From NCBI RefSeq assembly GCF_013116745.1, contig NZ_JABFOE010000005.1, forward strand, positions 124,001 to 188,000: 64,000 nucleotides of DNA, read 5' to 3'. Origin of the DNA: Arthrobacter sp. 260 (GTDB lineage: Bacteria > Actinomycetota > Actinomycetes > Actinomycetales > Micrococcaceae). The notes under the pieces were generated by a model. The model did no database searches, was not told where the DNA came from, and worked only from the letters and a program-made list of their open reading frames with translations. Made by a program: the position numbers and the translations under genes. Below, in pieces: positions 26,932-36,726 of this stretch (positions within the stretch are counted from its first letter, which is position 1; each line of letters starts with the position of its first letter).

Positions 26932-27867
26932 TCACACGTCGCCCGCGGCGAGGGCGTCCAGCGCGTACCGGAGATCATCCGGATAGGGGCTGGTGGCGCT
27001 GACCGTCTCCCCCGACACTGGGTGCTCGAACGAGAGCTTCTGGGCGTGGAGCCACTGCCGGGTCAACCCCAGGTGGGCGGCCAGGCTGGGATCGGCGCCG
27101 TAGGTCAGGTCCCCAACACAGGGGTGGCGCAGGGCAGAGAAGTGCACCCGGATCTGGTGGGTGCGCCCGGTTTCCAGGTTCACTTCCAGAAGGCTTGCCT
27201 TCCCGAACGCCTCCAGCACCGTGTAGTGGGTCCGGGACGGTCGTCCGTCCTCCAGCACGGCGAAGCGCCAGTCGTGGGCCGGGTGCCTGCCGATGGGAGC
27301 GTCGATGGTTCCCTCCAGCGGGTCCGGGAGTCCCTGGACCAGGGCGTGATACACCTTTTCCACTGTGCGTTCCTTGAAGGCGCGCTTCAGGACTGTGTAG
27401 GCGTGCTCGGTTTTGGCGACCACCATGGCTCCGGAGGTGCCGACGTCCAGGCGGTGGACAATTCCGGCGCGTTCGGTGGCGCCCGACGTCGAAATCCGAT
27501 AACCGGCTGCCGCGAGGGCGCCGACGACCGTCGGTCCCACCCAACCGGGCGAGGGATGTGCGGCAACCCCGACGGGTTTGTCGATGACCACCAGGTCGTC
27601 GTCGTCGTACAGGATGCCCATGCCGTCAACGGTCTCGACGACGACGGCGAGGGGGTCAACGGTGGCAGGGACCCTGATCTGCAGGACCGCCCCGGCGGCC
27701 GGCCGATCGGACTTGCCGATCGCCTTACCGTTGCTGGTCACGAAACCGGCCACGCACCAGGCGGCGGCGGCGGACCGGGAGACCCCCGCGACTGCTGCGA
27801 GGACCGCGTCGGCGCGGGCGCCACCAAGCTCGGCCGGGACCCGCTCGTCCCGTTCAACGGCGTTCAT
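26932..27867 (-). CDS. RluD-family pseudouridine synthase
   Basis: A 311-residue RNA pseudouridine synthase with an N-terminal S4-like RNA-binding segment ([20 protein letters not shown]). The catalytic motif [18 protein letters not shown] has the aspartate near 138. [20 protein letters not shown] is the other RluA-family signature. It most resembles RluD, which modifies 23S rRNA, but the exact target is unproven. The ATG overlaps the lspA stop as ATGA, so the genes are coupled. Confidence 0.92.
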   Translation of the reverse strand: MNAVERDERVPAELGGARADAVLAAVAGVSRSAAAAWCVAGFVTSNGKAIGKSDRPAAGAVLQIRVPATVDPLAVVVETVDGMGILYDDDDLVVIDKPVGVAAHPSPGWVGPTVVGALAAAGYRISTSGATERAGIVHRLDVGTSGAMVVAKTEHAYTVLKRAFKERTVEKVYHALVQGLPDPLEGTIDAPIGRHPAHDWRFAVLEDGRPSRTHYTVLEAFGKASLLEVNLETGRTHQIRVHFSALRHPCVGDLTYGADPSLAAHLGLTRQWLHAQKLSFEHPVSGETVSATSPYPDDLRYALDALAAGDV

Positions 27868-28484
27868 TTGGTGTCTTCCGGGCCGTCGACGGCCGGTTCG
27901 TCGGTGCTGCGTTGACCGTCCAGGCCGATGCCCCGGAGGGTGAGCAAGCAGATGAGGCAGACACCGGTGACGACGGCGGAGTCGGCAATGTTGAAGATGG
28001 CGAAGTTGGGGAATGCGATGAAGTCGACCACGTGGCCCTGCCCGAAGGAGGGTTCCCTCAGCAGCCGGTCGGTCAGGTTGCCCACGGCCCCACCGAGCAC
28101 CAGGCCCAGCGCGACAGCCCATGACCAGGACGCCACCTTGCGGACCTGGGTGATGATGGCGATGGCCACCGCGGCCATGATGATGGTGAACACCCAGGTG
28201 TAATCGGTGCCGATGGAGAACGCCGCCCCCGGATTGCGAATGAAGTGCCAGTTCAGGATGGGCGGGAACACCGGCGTGATCTGGCCCTCGGTCATGGTGG
28301 AGACCACCCAGATCTTGGTCAGCTGGTCCGCGATATAGATGACTGCGAAACAGGCGATGAAGAGCAGCGCGTATTTAGCTCCAGTGCGCCGCCGGTGGCT
28401 GGCGCCTGTCGTCGGAGCGTGGTCGGCCGGTGAAGGTTCGTCGGAGCCGGTGGGGGTGCCGCGCTCGGGTGTCTGGTCTGTCAT
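27864..28484 (-). CDS. lspA: Lipoprotein signal peptidase II
   Basis: A 206-residue four-pass membrane aspartic peptidase that removes signal peptides from prolipoproteins such as those encoded at 16.8 and 63.3 kb. The catalytic aspartates are in NLTDRLL near 140 and FNIADSAV near 166. The motifs [10 protein letters not shown] and GHVVDFI are present. The N-terminus (about 35 residues) and C-terminal tail are hydrophilic extensions. rluD follows with an ATGA overlap. Confidence 0.95.
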   Translation of the reverse strand: MTDQTPERGTPTGSDEPSPADHAPTTGASHRRRTGAKYALLFIACFAVIYIADQLTKIWVVSTMTEGQITPVFPPILNWHFIRNPGAAFSIGTDYTWVFTIIMAAVAIAIITQVRKVASWSWAVALGLVLGGAVGNLTDRLLREPSFGQGHVVDFIAFPNFAIFNIADSAVVTGVCLICLLTLRGIGLDGQRSTDEPAVDGPEDTK

Positions 28485-28556
28485 GGCGCTTTCGTGTGTG
28501 GCGCTGGCCGCGCCTAGCGGGAGGGGTGCATCGGTGCTGGTAACCAGCCTACGGCA

Positions 28557-28591
28557 GAGGCCGGCCGCCGGGGATCCCGGTGGCCGGCCTC
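28557..28591 (-). terminator. Strong GC-rich hairpin downstream of divIVA
   Basis: GAGGCCGGCC (28557-28566) pairs with GGCCGGCCTC (28582-28591). The inner arms CCGGG and CCCGG continue the stem across one mismatch to a 3-base loop. It is placed between the divIVA stop and the lspA start, so it probably separates the two. There is no clear T-tract. Confidence 0.5.
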
Positions 28592-28642
28592 ATGGAGTGC
28601 CTGTAGCTGTGCTGCGCCGCCAAGACGGCGCAGGGACTTGAC

Positions 28643-29413
28643 CTAGGAGGTGGTGGCCTCGGAGGCAACCGATCCGCGGGAATCCAGGTCGCGGAGCTGG
28701 CCCTCGATGTACGCCTTGAGGCGCGAGCGGTAGTCGCGTTCGAAGATCCGGAGCTGCTCGACCTTGCCCTCGAGGACAGCCTTCTGCTGCTCGAGCGCAC
28801 CAAGGGTCTCGCGGGTCTTTTCCTCGGCGTCGTCAACCATGCCGGTCGCCTTGACCTGCGCTTCGGCGATGATCTTGTCGCGCTGCTCCACACCTGCGTT
28901 GACGTACTCGTCGTGGAGCTTCTGCGCCATGGCGAGAACTCCAGCGGCAGCGTCAGCGGTTCCGGCGGCGGGTGTTGCCGCTGCTGGTGCTGCGGCAGCG
29001 GTGGTGGTGTCGTCCGACTTCGCGGCGACGGCCTTCGTGTCGTCGGCCTTCGTGTCGTTGGCCTTTGCGCCGTCAGTCTTGGCGTTGTCGGCCGTGCCTG
29101 CGTCAGTCTTCACCGCGGTGGCGCTGGTCTCGTCGCTCTTGGCCGCGGGGGTCTTCGGCTCGTCCTTGACCTTCTCCGTGTGCGAGCTTGCCGCTACGGG
29201 GGCGGGCACTGCTGTGTCCGGGGCTGAATCCTGGGACGTGGAGGAGGTGGCGTCCGCGAGCTTGCGCCGCAGTTCGTCGTTCTCCTGGTTCAGGCGGCGA
29301 AGCTCGACGACGATCTCGTCGAGGAAATCGTCTACCTCGTCCTGGTCGTAGCCTTCACGGAACTTAGTGGGCTGAAACCTTTTGTTGACAACATCTTCTG
29401 GCGTCAGAGCCAT
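28643..29413 (-). CDS. divIVA: DivIVA domain polar growth/division protein (Wag31-like)
   Basis: A 256-residue protein starting MALTPEDVVNKRFQPTKFRE, the membrane-curvature-binding DivIVA N-domain. A coiled coil follows (DEVDDFLDEIVVELRRLNQE). A low-complexity stretch of about 80 residues is rich in Lys/Asp/Thr/Ala repeats (KTDGAKANDTKADDTKA). A C-terminal coiled coil (KLHDEYVNAGVEQRDKIIAE onward) ends it. In actinobacteria it recruits wall synthesis to poles and septa. Its position after yggT and sepF in the ftsZ neighbourhood is standard. The degenerate linker is longer than in Wag31. Confidence 0.92.
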   Translation of the reverse strand: MALTPEDVVNKRFQPTKFREGYDQDEVDDFLDEIVVELRRLNQENDELRRKLADATSSTSQDSAPDTAVPAPVAASSHTEKVKDEPKTPAAKSDETSATAVKTDAGTADNAKTDGAKANDTKADDTKAVAAKSDDTTTAAAAPAAATPAAGTADAAAGVLAMAQKLHDEYVNAGVEQRDKIIAEAQVKATGMVDDAEEKTRETLGALEQQKAVLEGKVEQLRIFERDYRSRLKAYIEGQLRDLDSRGSVASEATTS

Positions 29414-29554
29414 CTGGTCACCTCATAGTGGTTATAAGACATGCCTGCCTATGAAGCAGACCTGACTACGGTACCGAATTGTGGACACGAAACTCTAGAA
29501 TCTACACCGATTATGTGATTCAGCGTATATCTTTTGGGACTCGAAAACGAACCG

Positions 29555-29851
29555 TTAGACCGAGCGGGCCAGGCTGTCTGCGACGAACATGAGGATGGTG
29601 ACACCCAGGAACACCACCAGGAAGGCCAGATCGAGCGACACTCCACCCAGCCGCAGCGGGGGGATGAGCCGGCGAAGGGCCTTGATCGGTGGGTCGGTGA
29701 CAGTGTAGACGCCCGACGCCAGAACCAGTGCGGCCCTCTTGGGGCGCCATCCGCGCGCGAACATCTGCACGGCGTCGTAAACGATCCGAATAATCAGCGC
29801 TACCTGCACAAGCATCAGCACCAGGTAGATCAGAACAAAAACCAAACTCAC
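29555..29851 (-). CDS. YggT family membrane protein
   Basis: A 98-residue membrane protein of the YggT family: MSLVFVLIYLVLMLVQVALI at the N-terminus, DPPIKALRRLIPPLRLGGV in the middle, and a second membrane segment LAFLVVFLGVTILMFVAD. The DPP...RR motif before a Gly is the family signature. The gene lies between sepF and divIVA, as in most Gram-positives. The role is uncertain, possibly in septal or osmotic processes. Confidence 0.9.
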   Translation of the reverse strand: MSLVFVLIYLVLMLVQVALIIRIVYDAVQMFARGWRPKRAALVLASGVYTVTDPPIKALRRLIPPLRLGGVSLDLAFLVVFLGVTILMFVADSLARSV

Positions 29852-29912
29852 GCGGCAGTCACAGTCCTAAAAACGATACTTCGAGAGGAACCCGTGAAAT
29901 AAGTCAACCACG

Positions 29913-30431
29913 CTAGCTTTGATTGAAGAAACTAGCCTGCGCCTCGCTGGCCTTCTGGTCTTCGCCCAGCACCTCGATGTAGGAGGGCGACAGGAGGAAC
30001 ACTTTGTTGGTGACGCGCTCGATGCTCCCGTGAAGTCCGAACACCAGACCTGCCGAGAAGTCGACCAGACGCTTGGCGTCGGATTCACCCATGTCGGTGA
30101 CATTCATGATGACGGGGATACCGTCCCTGAAGCTTTCACCAATGAGCTTGGCGTCATTGTAGGAGCGCGGGTGCACGGTGGTGATCTGGCGCAGGGCGGC
30201 TGAGTCTTCGCGTGAGGACTGCGCACGCTTGATCGGTGTCACTGGGGCCCGATACTCGTCGACCGGCGCAAGCCGCGCCGCTGGTGCGGCATCAGCATGT
30301 CGGTCGTCACGGTCGTAGTCCACTGAGTGATCCTCGTTCCTGGCATGTGTTGTCTTCTGCTCGTTTTCGTAGTGCTCATCACCGTCGGCGAGCCCAAGAT
30401 AGATCATTGTCTTGCGCAGTGCGCCAGCCAT
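29913..30431 (-). CDS. sepF: Cell division protein SepF
   Basis: A 172-residue protein with the N-terminal membrane-binding amphipathic helix ([16 protein letters not shown]) and a variable acidic linker of about 70 residues. The SepF core is [40 protein letters not shown] and [12 protein letters not shown]. It tethers FtsZ to the membrane, replacing FtsA, which is absent here as in other actinobacteria. It follows yggS in the leftward series. Confidence 0.94.
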   Translation of the reverse strand: MAGALRKTMIYLGLADGDEHYENEQKTTHARNEDHSVDYDRDDRHADAAPAARLAPVDEYRAPVTPIKRAQSSREDSAALRQITTVHPRSYNDAKLIGESFRDGIPVIMNVTDMGESDAKRLVDFSAGLVFGLHGSIERVTNKVFLLSPSYIEVLGEDQKASEAQASFFNQS

Positions 30432-30469
30432 GGGAAGCTCCTGTCATTTCGTTAGGTATAGTCCAGACG

Positions 30470-31240
30470 CTACCCCAAGGGCGGGCGTTCACCGAGGACC
30501 TGAGAGCCAATTCTGAGGTGTGTCGCGCCGGCCGCGACCGCGGCTTCGAGATCTCCGCTCATGCCTGCCGAGATGGCCGTGGCGGCGGGGAATTCGGCAC
30601 GGAGCATGGCGGAGATCCCGGCGAGCTGATGGAAGGCCGCCAGGGGTTCGTGGCCCAGCGGGGCGACCGCCATCACCCCCGCCAGAGACAGTCCGTCGGT
30701 GGCCTCAATCAGGTGCCCGAGGGCGTTCACTTCCTCCGGGGACGCTCCCCCACGCTGGTGTCCGCTGACACCCTCGGTGGCACCGTCCGCGCCGGAGAGG
30801 TCAACCTGGATGAAACACTTAAGGGATGGCCGCTCAGGGCTGGTCTCCCGCTCGACGGCGACGCCCCTGCCTAGCGCCTTCACCAGGGAAGCACGGTCCA
30901 CCGAATGCACCGCGTGTGCATACCGTGCCACTGACCGCGCCTTGTTGGTCTGTAGTTGACCGATAAAGTGCCAGCGCAGGCCAAGGCCCGCAAGTTCCTG
31001 AGCTTTCGCTGAAACCTCCTGATCCCGGTTCTCCCCCAGGTCTGTCACACCGAGATCGGCCAGGATCCTGATGTCGGCCACCGGGAAGTACTTCGTGACG
31101 ACAATGAGCTGGGGCCGGTCAGTCCGTCCTGATTCAAGAAGGGCCGCATCAATCCGCTGGTTGACTGCCGCCAGCCGCTCGGTGAGTTCTTCCACCCGCG
31201 CGCCATCTTCCGCCCGCGAGCCAGTGGTCACTGGTTCCAT
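30470..31240 (-). CDS. YggS family PLP-binding protein (PLP homeostasis)
   Basis: A 256-residue alanine-racemase-N-like PLP protein. LIVVTKYFPVADI has the PLP lysine near residue 45, followed by LGENRDQEVSAKAQEL, WHFIGQLQTNKAR and GMSGDLEAAVAAGATHLRIG. The start ATG at 31240 (MEPVTTG) overlaps pgeF by 13 bp. An extended upstream ORF reaches 31423 but reads through pgeF in another frame and is not conserved. The insert around GADGATEGVSGHQRGGAS is longer than usual. Family members control PLP levels and lack racemase activity. Confidence 0.9.
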   Translation of the reverse strand: MEPVTTGSRAEDGARVEELTERLAAVNQRIDAALLESGRTDRPQLIVVTKYFPVADIRILADLGVTDLGENRDQEVSAKAQELAGLGLRWHFIGQLQTNKARSVARYAHAVHSVDRASLVKALGRGVAVERETSPERPSLKCFIQVDLSGADGATEGVSGHQRGGASPEEVNALGHLIEATDGLSLAGVMAVAPLGHEPLAAFHQLAGISAMLRAEFPAATAISAGMSGDLEAAVAAGATHLRIGSQVLGERPPLG

Positions 31241-31938
31241 ACCAGGCCCACGAACCGGCCGGAGGCGGCACTGCGGCGGTGGGAGAAGAGAGACTCGTTG
31301 TCCAGGGTGCACAGCTGTGCTGGGTCGCCGACGGGATGCACCTGCACCCCCATCTGCTGGAGCTGCGACGTGACTGCCGCGGGGAGATCGAGGCCTGGGG
31401 TACCCCAGCGGGTGGTTGCCCACGCGGCCGGCACCACCGCTGCGACGTCGTCGCGCATATCGGCGGGAACCTCGTAGCAGCCGCCGCAGATCGACGGGCC
31501 AATCCAGGCGCCCAGATCCTCGGTGCCGAGCCGCCGAAGCTCGGCCACGGTGTTGGTGATGATGCCATCGAGAATCCCCTGCCGTCCCGCGTGGACGACG
31601 GCGGTCGCTCCCGCACCCCCACGGGCCGACAGCACCACGGGGACGCAGTCGGCGACCATGACGGCCAGGGGAACCGAGCCGTCGTCGCTGATCAGCGCGT
31701 CGGCAGTTACCACCGCTGCGCGATCGTCCCCGGACCCCACCGCGACAGCGTCGGCGGAATGGGTCTGGTGCATGAAACGCAGCGAGCCAGCAGGGACGTG
31801 CATGGCGGACTCCAGTTGGGCCCGACGACGAAGCACCGAAGCGGGCTCATCCCCCACATGGAGTGCGAGATTGCCCGCCTCGGCGTTCGAAAAGGCTGCC
31901 CACCGGCCCGGGTAGATTTCCTGGCGCCAGAAGAACAC
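31228..31938 (-). CDS. pgeF: PgeF/YfiH-type peptidoglycan editing factor (laccase-fold)
   Basis: A 236-residue protein of the multicopper polyphenol oxidase-like family. MHQTHSADAV has the first histidine, VMVADCVPVVLSA the cysteine, and VVHAGRQGILDG the second histidine. These metal/nucleophile positions are shared with PgeF, which removes wrongly incorporated amino acids from cell-wall precursors (and with ylmD). The start is GTG, since conservation starts FFWRQEIYPGR. It is encoded directly downstream of ftsZ (11 bp), in keeping with a wall-related role. Confidence 0.88.
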   Translation of the reverse strand: MFFWRQEIYPGRWAAFSNAEAGNLALHVGDEPASVLRRRAQLESAMHVPAGSLRFMHQTHSADAVAVGSGDDRAAVVTADALISDDGSVPLAVMVADCVPVVLSARGGAGATAVVHAGRQGILDGIITNTVAELRRLGTEDLGAWIGPSICGGCYEVPADMRDDVAAVVPAAWATTRWGTPGLDLPAAVTSQLQQMGVQVHPVGDPAQLCTLDNESLFSHRRSAASGRFVGLVWNQ

Positions 31939-31949
31939 TGTGTCAGCTG

Positions 31950-33143
31950 TTATTTCAGGAAGTCCGGCACGTCGAGTTCATCGGAGCGGCTCGAGGAAAA
32001 ATCCGGCTCAACGACGGCTGGCAGGTCAACGTCGAAACCCGAGTCGGCGGGAACGTTGTTGGACTGCTGTGACCGCTGCGACCAGGCTCCGAGACCCGCT
32101 GAGGCGGGAACGGCTGCTGCGGCGGCAGGCACGCTGGCTCCCACTGACGGAGCGGAGACCGGCTTGGACAGCTGTGCACTGGGCTGCGAGGTGGCATCGA
32201 CCTGGTCGAAACCAGCAGCGATCACTGTCACGCGGGCCTCGTCGCCAAGAGCATCGTCGATGACCGCACCGAAGATGATGTTCGCCTCCGGGTGTGCCAC
32301 TTCCTGGACGAGGCGTGCGGCCTCGTTGATCTCGAACAGACCCAGGTCCGATCCGCCCTGGATGGACAGCAGGACGCCGTGGGCGCCGTCGATCGACGCC
32401 TCGAGCAGCGGCGACGCAATGGCGAGTTCGGCTGCCTTGACCGCGCGGTCTTCGCCGCGGGCCGAGCCGATGCCCATCAGGGCCGAGCCGGCACCCTGCA
32501 TCACTGACTTCACGTCGGCGAAGTCGAGGTTGATCAGGCCGGGGGTGGTGATGAGGTCGGTGATGCCCTGGACGCCAGAGAGGAGAACCTGGTCGGCCGA
32601 GCGGAAGGCGTCAAGCATCGAGACGTTGCGGTCGCTGATGGACAGCAGCCGGTCGTTCGGGATGACGATCAGGGTGTCGACCTCGTCGCGGAGGGTGTCG
32701 ATCCCGGTCTCGGCCTGGTTGGACCGGCGCCGTCCCTCGAACGTGAACGGCCGGGTGACAACGCCGATGGTCAGCGCGCCGAGTGAGCGCGCGATGCGGG
32801 CGACGACGGGCGCGCCACCGGTACCGGTACCGCCACCCTCACCGGCGGTAACGAAGACCATGTCCGCGCCGCGCAGTACTTCTTCGATTTCCTCTGCGTG
32901 ATCCTCGGCGGCACGGCGGCCCACCTCGGGGTCGGCGCCGGCGCCGAGGCCGCGGGTCAGTTCCCGCCCGACGTCGAGTTTCACGTCGGCGTCGCTCATC
33001 AGGAGTGCCTGCGCGTCGGTGTTGATGGCGATGAACTCAACGCCACGCAACCCCACCTCGATCATGCGATTGACGGCGTTCACGCCACCGCCGCCGATGC
33101 CTACTACCTTGATGACGGCCAAGTAATTCTGCGGTGCTGCCAC
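31950..33143 (-). CDS. ftsZ: Cell division protein FtsZ
   Basis: The tubulin-like GTPase that forms the Z-ring. The 397 residues show [15 protein letters not shown] near residue 16, the tubulin signature [13 protein letters not shown] near 104, and [21 protein letters not shown]. The C-terminal tail [10 protein letters not shown] serves for SepF and other partner binding. A variable Ala/Ser/Pro-rich linker joins core and tail. An AT-rich 186-bp leader separates ftsZ from ftsQ and probably holds its own promoter. Confidence 0.97.
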   Translation of the reverse strand: MAAPQNYLAVIKVVGIGGGGVNAVNRMIEVGLRGVEFIAINTDAQALLMSDADVKLDVGRELTRGLGAGADPEVGRRAAEDHAEEIEEVLRGADMVFVTAGEGGGTGTGGAPVVARIARSLGALTIGVVTRPFTFEGRRRSNQAETGIDTLRDEVDTLIVIPNDRLLSISDRNVSMLDAFRSADQVLLSGVQGITDLITTPGLINLDFADVKSVMQGAGSALMGIGSARGEDRAVKAAELAIASPLLEASIDGAHGVLLSIQGGSDLGLFEINEAARLVQEVAHPEANIIFGAVIDDALGDEARVTVIAAGFDQVDATSQPSAQLSKPVSAPSVGASVPAAAAAVPASAGLGAWSQRSQQSNNVPADSGFDVDLPAVVEPDFSSSRSDELDVPDFLK

Positions 33144-33204
33144 GGTCCTGTGTCCCTTGTTCGAATGCGCTGTGTGGTGCTTGTCTGGCTGGATCTGTTC
33201 CCAG

Positions 33205-33275
33205 CCTTAGTCTTGACCAACGTTAACTCTCAACTTGAAAGTCAATGTTATGTCAAGTAACTTCTATTCAAGACG
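33205..33275 (-). promoter_or_regulatory. AT-rich ftsZ promoter region with inverted repeat
   Basis: In the ftsQ-ftsZ gap the arms ACTTGA (33233-33238) and TCAAGT (33253-33258) form a perfect inverted repeat, within an AT-rich block unlike the rest of the cluster. On the minus strand several TTGA elements occur (TTGAAT, TTGACA, TTGACT) and TAACAT could serve as a -10. The precise promoter cannot be fixed by eye. Confidence 0.45.
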
Positions 33276-33329
33276 CTATGGGCAGGTGCACGCTTCTGCA
33301 ATGACCGAGCCCGCGTGTCGGATTTTTCT

Positions 33330-34202
33330 TTAGCGAGTGACCGGTCGTGACGGCGTGCTCACGTCGAAAACCTTTGCTGGCGGGTCCGCCGGCGGGGCTT
33401 CCAGCAGCGCCTCAAGTACCAGTGCCTTCGCTTCGTTCTGCTCGGCACTCCCCCAGAAGATGGTCTGGTCGTTGGCGAGGGACAGTTCCACTGAATCCAC
33501 CGAATCCGCCGAGGCGTGGTTCAGCTGGTTCAGGATGCTCTCCGGCAATGCGGCGAGAACCGCAGCAATCGAGGAGAACACCTCGCTGTTGACCGCATCG
33601 GTCCCGCCGTCGATCAGCGGAAGCTGGACCGCGTCACGGTCCGTCACGGAGGCCAGCTGGCGCCCGTCCTCGTCGATCAGCAGGAACTGCCCGCTGCTCT
33701 GGAGGATGGCGACCGGAACACGCTCCCGGATGTTGACGGCCAGTCCCGACGGCGGAACTGCGGCGACCGTGACGCTTTCGATGGGGGCGAAGCCGTCCAT
33801 GAGTTCCGCGACCTGCTCATCGGAAATCTGGGGCAGGGGAATGCCGAGCAGCGGTTCCAGGGCTTCGGTGGCCTCCTCGGAGGTCACCAGGGAGTTGCCG
33901 GTGACCTCAACACTGCGGAGCGCCAGTGCCGGGGAGAAGATGAGGTAGGCCAGTAGCCCGCCGATCAACAGGACCAGCGTGATGAGTCCGAGGATGAGGT
34001 ACAGCCGTCGCCGGCTCTTGCGCGGTTTCGGAAATTCGACCACCGAACCGTGGGAGTCGTCCTCGGCCGGCAGCCACGGGTCGTCGGCGGTGTCGAGGAG
34101 GGAAACTTTGCTGCTGTTGACCCGTGGGACACGAACCGGTCCAGGCTTCGCTGGGGACCCGGACGTGGACACCACCGGCGGGGTCGGCTTCCGGCGGCTC
34201 AT
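33330..34202 (-). CDS. ftsQ: Cell division protein FtsQ
   Basis: A 290-residue bitopic protein of the divisome FtsQLB complex. A basic cytoplasmic N-terminus (about 75 residues) leads to one membrane segment (RLYLILGLITLVLLIGGLLA). An extracellular POTRA domain follows (SVEVTGNSLVTSEEATEALE, then GFAPIESVTVA). The C-terminal beta domain has a Ser/Asp-rich end. It overlaps murC by 4 bp. Position between murC and ftsZ is the actinobacterial standard. Confidence 0.93.
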   Translation of the reverse strand: MSRRKPTPPVVSTSGSPAKPGPVRVPRVNSSKVSLLDTADDPWLPAEDDSHGSVVEFPKPRKSRRRLYLILGLITLVLLIGGLLAYLIFSPALALRSVEVTGNSLVTSEEATEALEPLLGIPLPQISDEQVAELMDGFAPIESVTVAAVPPSGLAVNIRERVPVAILQSSGQFLLIDEDGRQLASVTDRDAVQLPLIDGGTDAVNSEVFSSIAAVLAALPESILNQLNHASADSVDSVELSLANDQTIFWGSAEQNEAKALVLEALLEAPPADPPAKVFDVSTPSRPVTR

Positions 34203-35620
34203 GAGGGTCCGGTGGAGTTGCCGTGCCCGGTGAGGGCAGCCACCAGCTGGGCGCCGTACTGGGTCACGTCACCGGCACCGATGGTGAGGATAATGTCTCC
34301 CGGGACTGCACGGGCGGCGACCGCTTGCACGGCCTCGGATGGATCGGCGAGGTACCCGCCCGGTACGGTGAGCCGGTCGGTGATCAGGCGGCTGGTCACC
34401 GACGGCGTGGGGTCCTCCCGGGCGGCGTAGATGTCCAGCACGGTGGCCGAGTCGGCCAGGTTCAGGGCCGTCGCGAACTCCGCAGCGAACTCCCTGGTCC
34501 GGGAAAACAGGTGCGGCTGGAACAGCACGTGTACGCCGTGCCCGGCAGCGACGGCACGGGCAGCGTGCAGCGCAGCGGTCACTTCGGTGGGATGGTGGGC
34601 ATAGTCGTCGAACACCCGCACTCCCCGACCAGTGCCCTTGGCTTCGAACCGGCGGGCAGCGCCGGTGAAGGAGGCAAGGCCTGCGGCTGCGGCTGCCGGG
34701 TCCACTCCCAGTTCGAGGGCGACGGTGAACGCCGCGGCAGCATTCCGCACGTTGTGGGCGCCGGGGACACCCAGCCGCAGTTCCTGCTCGCAGTCGAGTC
34801 CGTCCACCGAAAAGGAGAGCAGGCTGGTGGAGGCGCTACCTGCGGTGTGTGTCTCGCCGATGCGCACGTCCGCGAACTCGGAGTACCCGTAGGTCCGCGT
34901 CCGGCGGGTGTCACCGACCCGGGCAACAAGGGCGGCGGCGCCGTCGTCGTCCAGGCACGTGACGAGCACGCCGTCGTCAGAAGGCAGCAGGGCAGCGAAG
35001 CGGTCGAACACCTCGTAGACGGCGTCGGCAGTACCGTAATGGTCCAGGTGGTCTGCCTCGACATTGGTGACCACGGCAATCCGCGGCGAGTAGTTGAGGA
35101 AGGATCCGTCGGATTCGTCTGCTTCAGCGACGAAGACTGAGCCGTCCGCCCACGCGGCGTTCACGCCCAACGCGGCGACGTCGCCACCGATAGCGAAGGA
35201 CGGGTCACGCCCAGCCGACTGCAGCATCACGGTGATCATGGCGGTGGTGGTGGTTTTGCCGTGGGTACCGGCGACGGCCACCACTTCCCGACCGGTCATC
35301 GCGACCGCCAACGCTTCTGACCGGTGCAGGATCCGGAGGTTGCGCTGTCGGGCTGCCGCCAGCTCAGGGTTGGTGGCCCGGATGGCTGAGGACACCACCA
35401 CCGTGTCCACTTCGTCAACGTTTCCGGCCTCATGGCCCACGGTGGTGATGGCCCCGAGGCCGGCAAGGGAACTGAGCGTCGGGGATGCGGCGGCGTCCGA
35501 TCCGGACACCGGCACTCCCTGACCCAGCAGGACCCGGGCCACCGCCGACATGCCGGCGCCGCCGAGTCCGATGAAGTGGACCCGGCCCAGGTCACCGGGT
35601 GCCAAAGTGGGGGCGCTCAT
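34199..35620 (-). CDS. murC: UDP-N-acetylmuramate-L-alanine ligase
   Basis: MurC attaches L-Ala to UDP-MurNAc in the cytoplasm. Its 473 residues begin with the UDP-binding [18 protein letters not shown]. The ATP P-loop [18 protein letters not shown] is near 119, and [14 protein letters not shown] and [11 protein letters not shown] follow. The length is usual. It overlaps ftsQ by 4 bp and murG by 4 bp, so it is tightly coupled. Confidence 0.96.
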   Translation of the reverse strand: MSAPTLAPGDLGRVHFIGLGGAGMSAVARVLLGQGVPVSGSDAAASPTLSSLAGLGAITTVGHEAGNVDEVDTVVVSSAIRATNPELAAARQRNLRILHRSEALAVAMTGREVVAVAGTHGKTTTTAMITVMLQSAGRDPSFAIGGDVAALGVNAAWADGSVFVAEADESDGSFLNYSPRIAVVTNVEADHLDHYGTADAVYEVFDRFAALLPSDDGVLVTCLDDDGAAALVARVGDTRRTRTYGYSEFADVRIGETHTAGSASTSLLSFSVDGLDCEQELRLGVPGAHNVRNAAAAFTVALELGVDPAAAAAGLASFTGAARRFEAKGTGRGVRVFDDYAHHPTEVTAALHAARAVAAGHGVHVLFQPHLFSRTREFAAEFATALNLADSATVLDIYAAREDPTPSVTSRLITDRLTVPGGYLADPSEAVQAVAARAVPGDIILTIGAGDVTQYGAQLVAALTGHGNSTGPS

Positions 35621-36726
35621 GCTGCTGACTTCCGTGCAGCGGCGACCACGAGGCTGGCCATTTGGACGTCGGCGTCCCTGACGCCAAGGTTGGTGCTGGC
35701 GGCGGCCATCGCGGCCAGGGCCGCCTCGTTCTTCAGCAACGGGAAGACTTCCTTCTTCAGCCAGTCTGCGGTCAGTGCCGCGTCCTCGACCAGGAGGGCG
35801 CCGCCAGCAGTAATCAGATCGGCGGCGTTGCGGCGCTGTTCGCCGTTGCCGTGCGGGAGGGGGACAAACACGGCGGGCAGGCCGACGGCGCTGACCTCGC
35901 TCACGGTGGCGGCTCCTGCCCGAGCGAGCAGGAGGTCGGCCGCAGCGTAAACCGTTTCCATGTCATCGACGTACTCAACCTGGCGGTAGCCCTCAGTCTG
36001 CAGGGGCTGCCCGTCGGCACCGGTCACCTGCTTGCCGCCGCCGGTGATGTGCAGCAACTGAATCCCCTCGGCAGCGAGCAGTGGCACAACGCTCGCCACC
36101 GCGCGGTTGATGCTGAGGGCACCCGATGAGCCGCCGGTCACGATCAGGGCCGGCTGGCTGGCGTTCAGATCAAGCGCGGTCCGCGCCGCGGCCCGCGCGT
36201 CCGCCCGGTTGAGGGTGGAGATGCTCCGGCGCATCGGCATGCCTACCACCTGGGCCCCCGGCAGACCTGTGCCTTTGAACGCGGCGGCCACCGTGGTGGC
36301 GATCCGTGAACCCAACCGGTTGGCCAGGCCGGGCCGGGCGTTGGCCTCGTGGATGACCACCGGGACCTTCCGCCGCCACGCCGCCAGGTACAGCGGGGTC
36401 GAGACGTAGCCGCCCACCCCGACGACGACGTCGGCACCGGCGCGGTCGATCACCGCGGTCGCCTGCCGGACGGCGCGCACCAGGCGCGCGGGAAGTTTCA
36501 CCAGGTCGATCGACGGACGCCGGGGCATCGGCACCCGGTCGATCGTTTCCAGCGGGTAGCCGGCGGCGGGAACCAGCCGGGTTTCCATGCCGGCAGCTGT
36601 GCCGACCACCGTCAGGCGGATGCTTGGATCGTGCTCGCGGAGGGCGTGGGCGATGGCCAACAGTGGACTGATGTGGCCGGCGGTGCCGCCACCTGCCAGG
36701 ACCACCGAAAGGGGGCTTGTGCTCAT
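35617..36726 (-). CDS. murG: MurG glycosyltransferase (lipid II synthesis)
   Basis: MurG adds GlcNAc to lipid I to make lipid II at the inner membrane face. The 369 residues begin with [20 protein letters not shown] at residue 8, contain [29 protein letters not shown] near 190 and [20 protein letters not shown], and end in a short Lys/Ser tail. The ATG at 36726 is chosen because [14 protein letters not shown] is the family start; longer upstream ORF sequence reads into ftsW. It overlaps ftsW by 4 bp. Confidence 0.95.
   Translation of the reverse strand: MSTSPLSVVLAGGGTAGHISPLLAIAHALREHDPSIRLTVVGTAAGMETRLVPAAGYPLETIDRVPMPRRPSIDLVKLPARLVRAVRQATAVIDRAGADVVVGVGGYVSTPLYLAAWRRKVPVVIHEANARPGLANRLGSRIATTVAAAFKGTGLPGAQVVGMPMRRSISTLNRADARAAARTALDLNASQPALIVTGGSSGALSINRAVASVVPLLAAEGIQLLHITGGGKQVTGADGQPLQTEGYRQVEYVDDMETVYAAADLLLARAGAATVSEVSAVGLPAVFVPLPHGNGEQRRNAADLITAGGALLVEDAALTADWLKKEVFPLLKNEAALAAMAAASTNLGVRDADVQMASLVVAAARKSAA

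Noticed and set aside
31279..32901. 540-codon plus-strand ORF opposite pgeF and ftsZ
   Set aside because: Ser/Arg/Pro-rich shadow of GC-rich coding DNA on the other strand; ftsZ and pgeF are certain.
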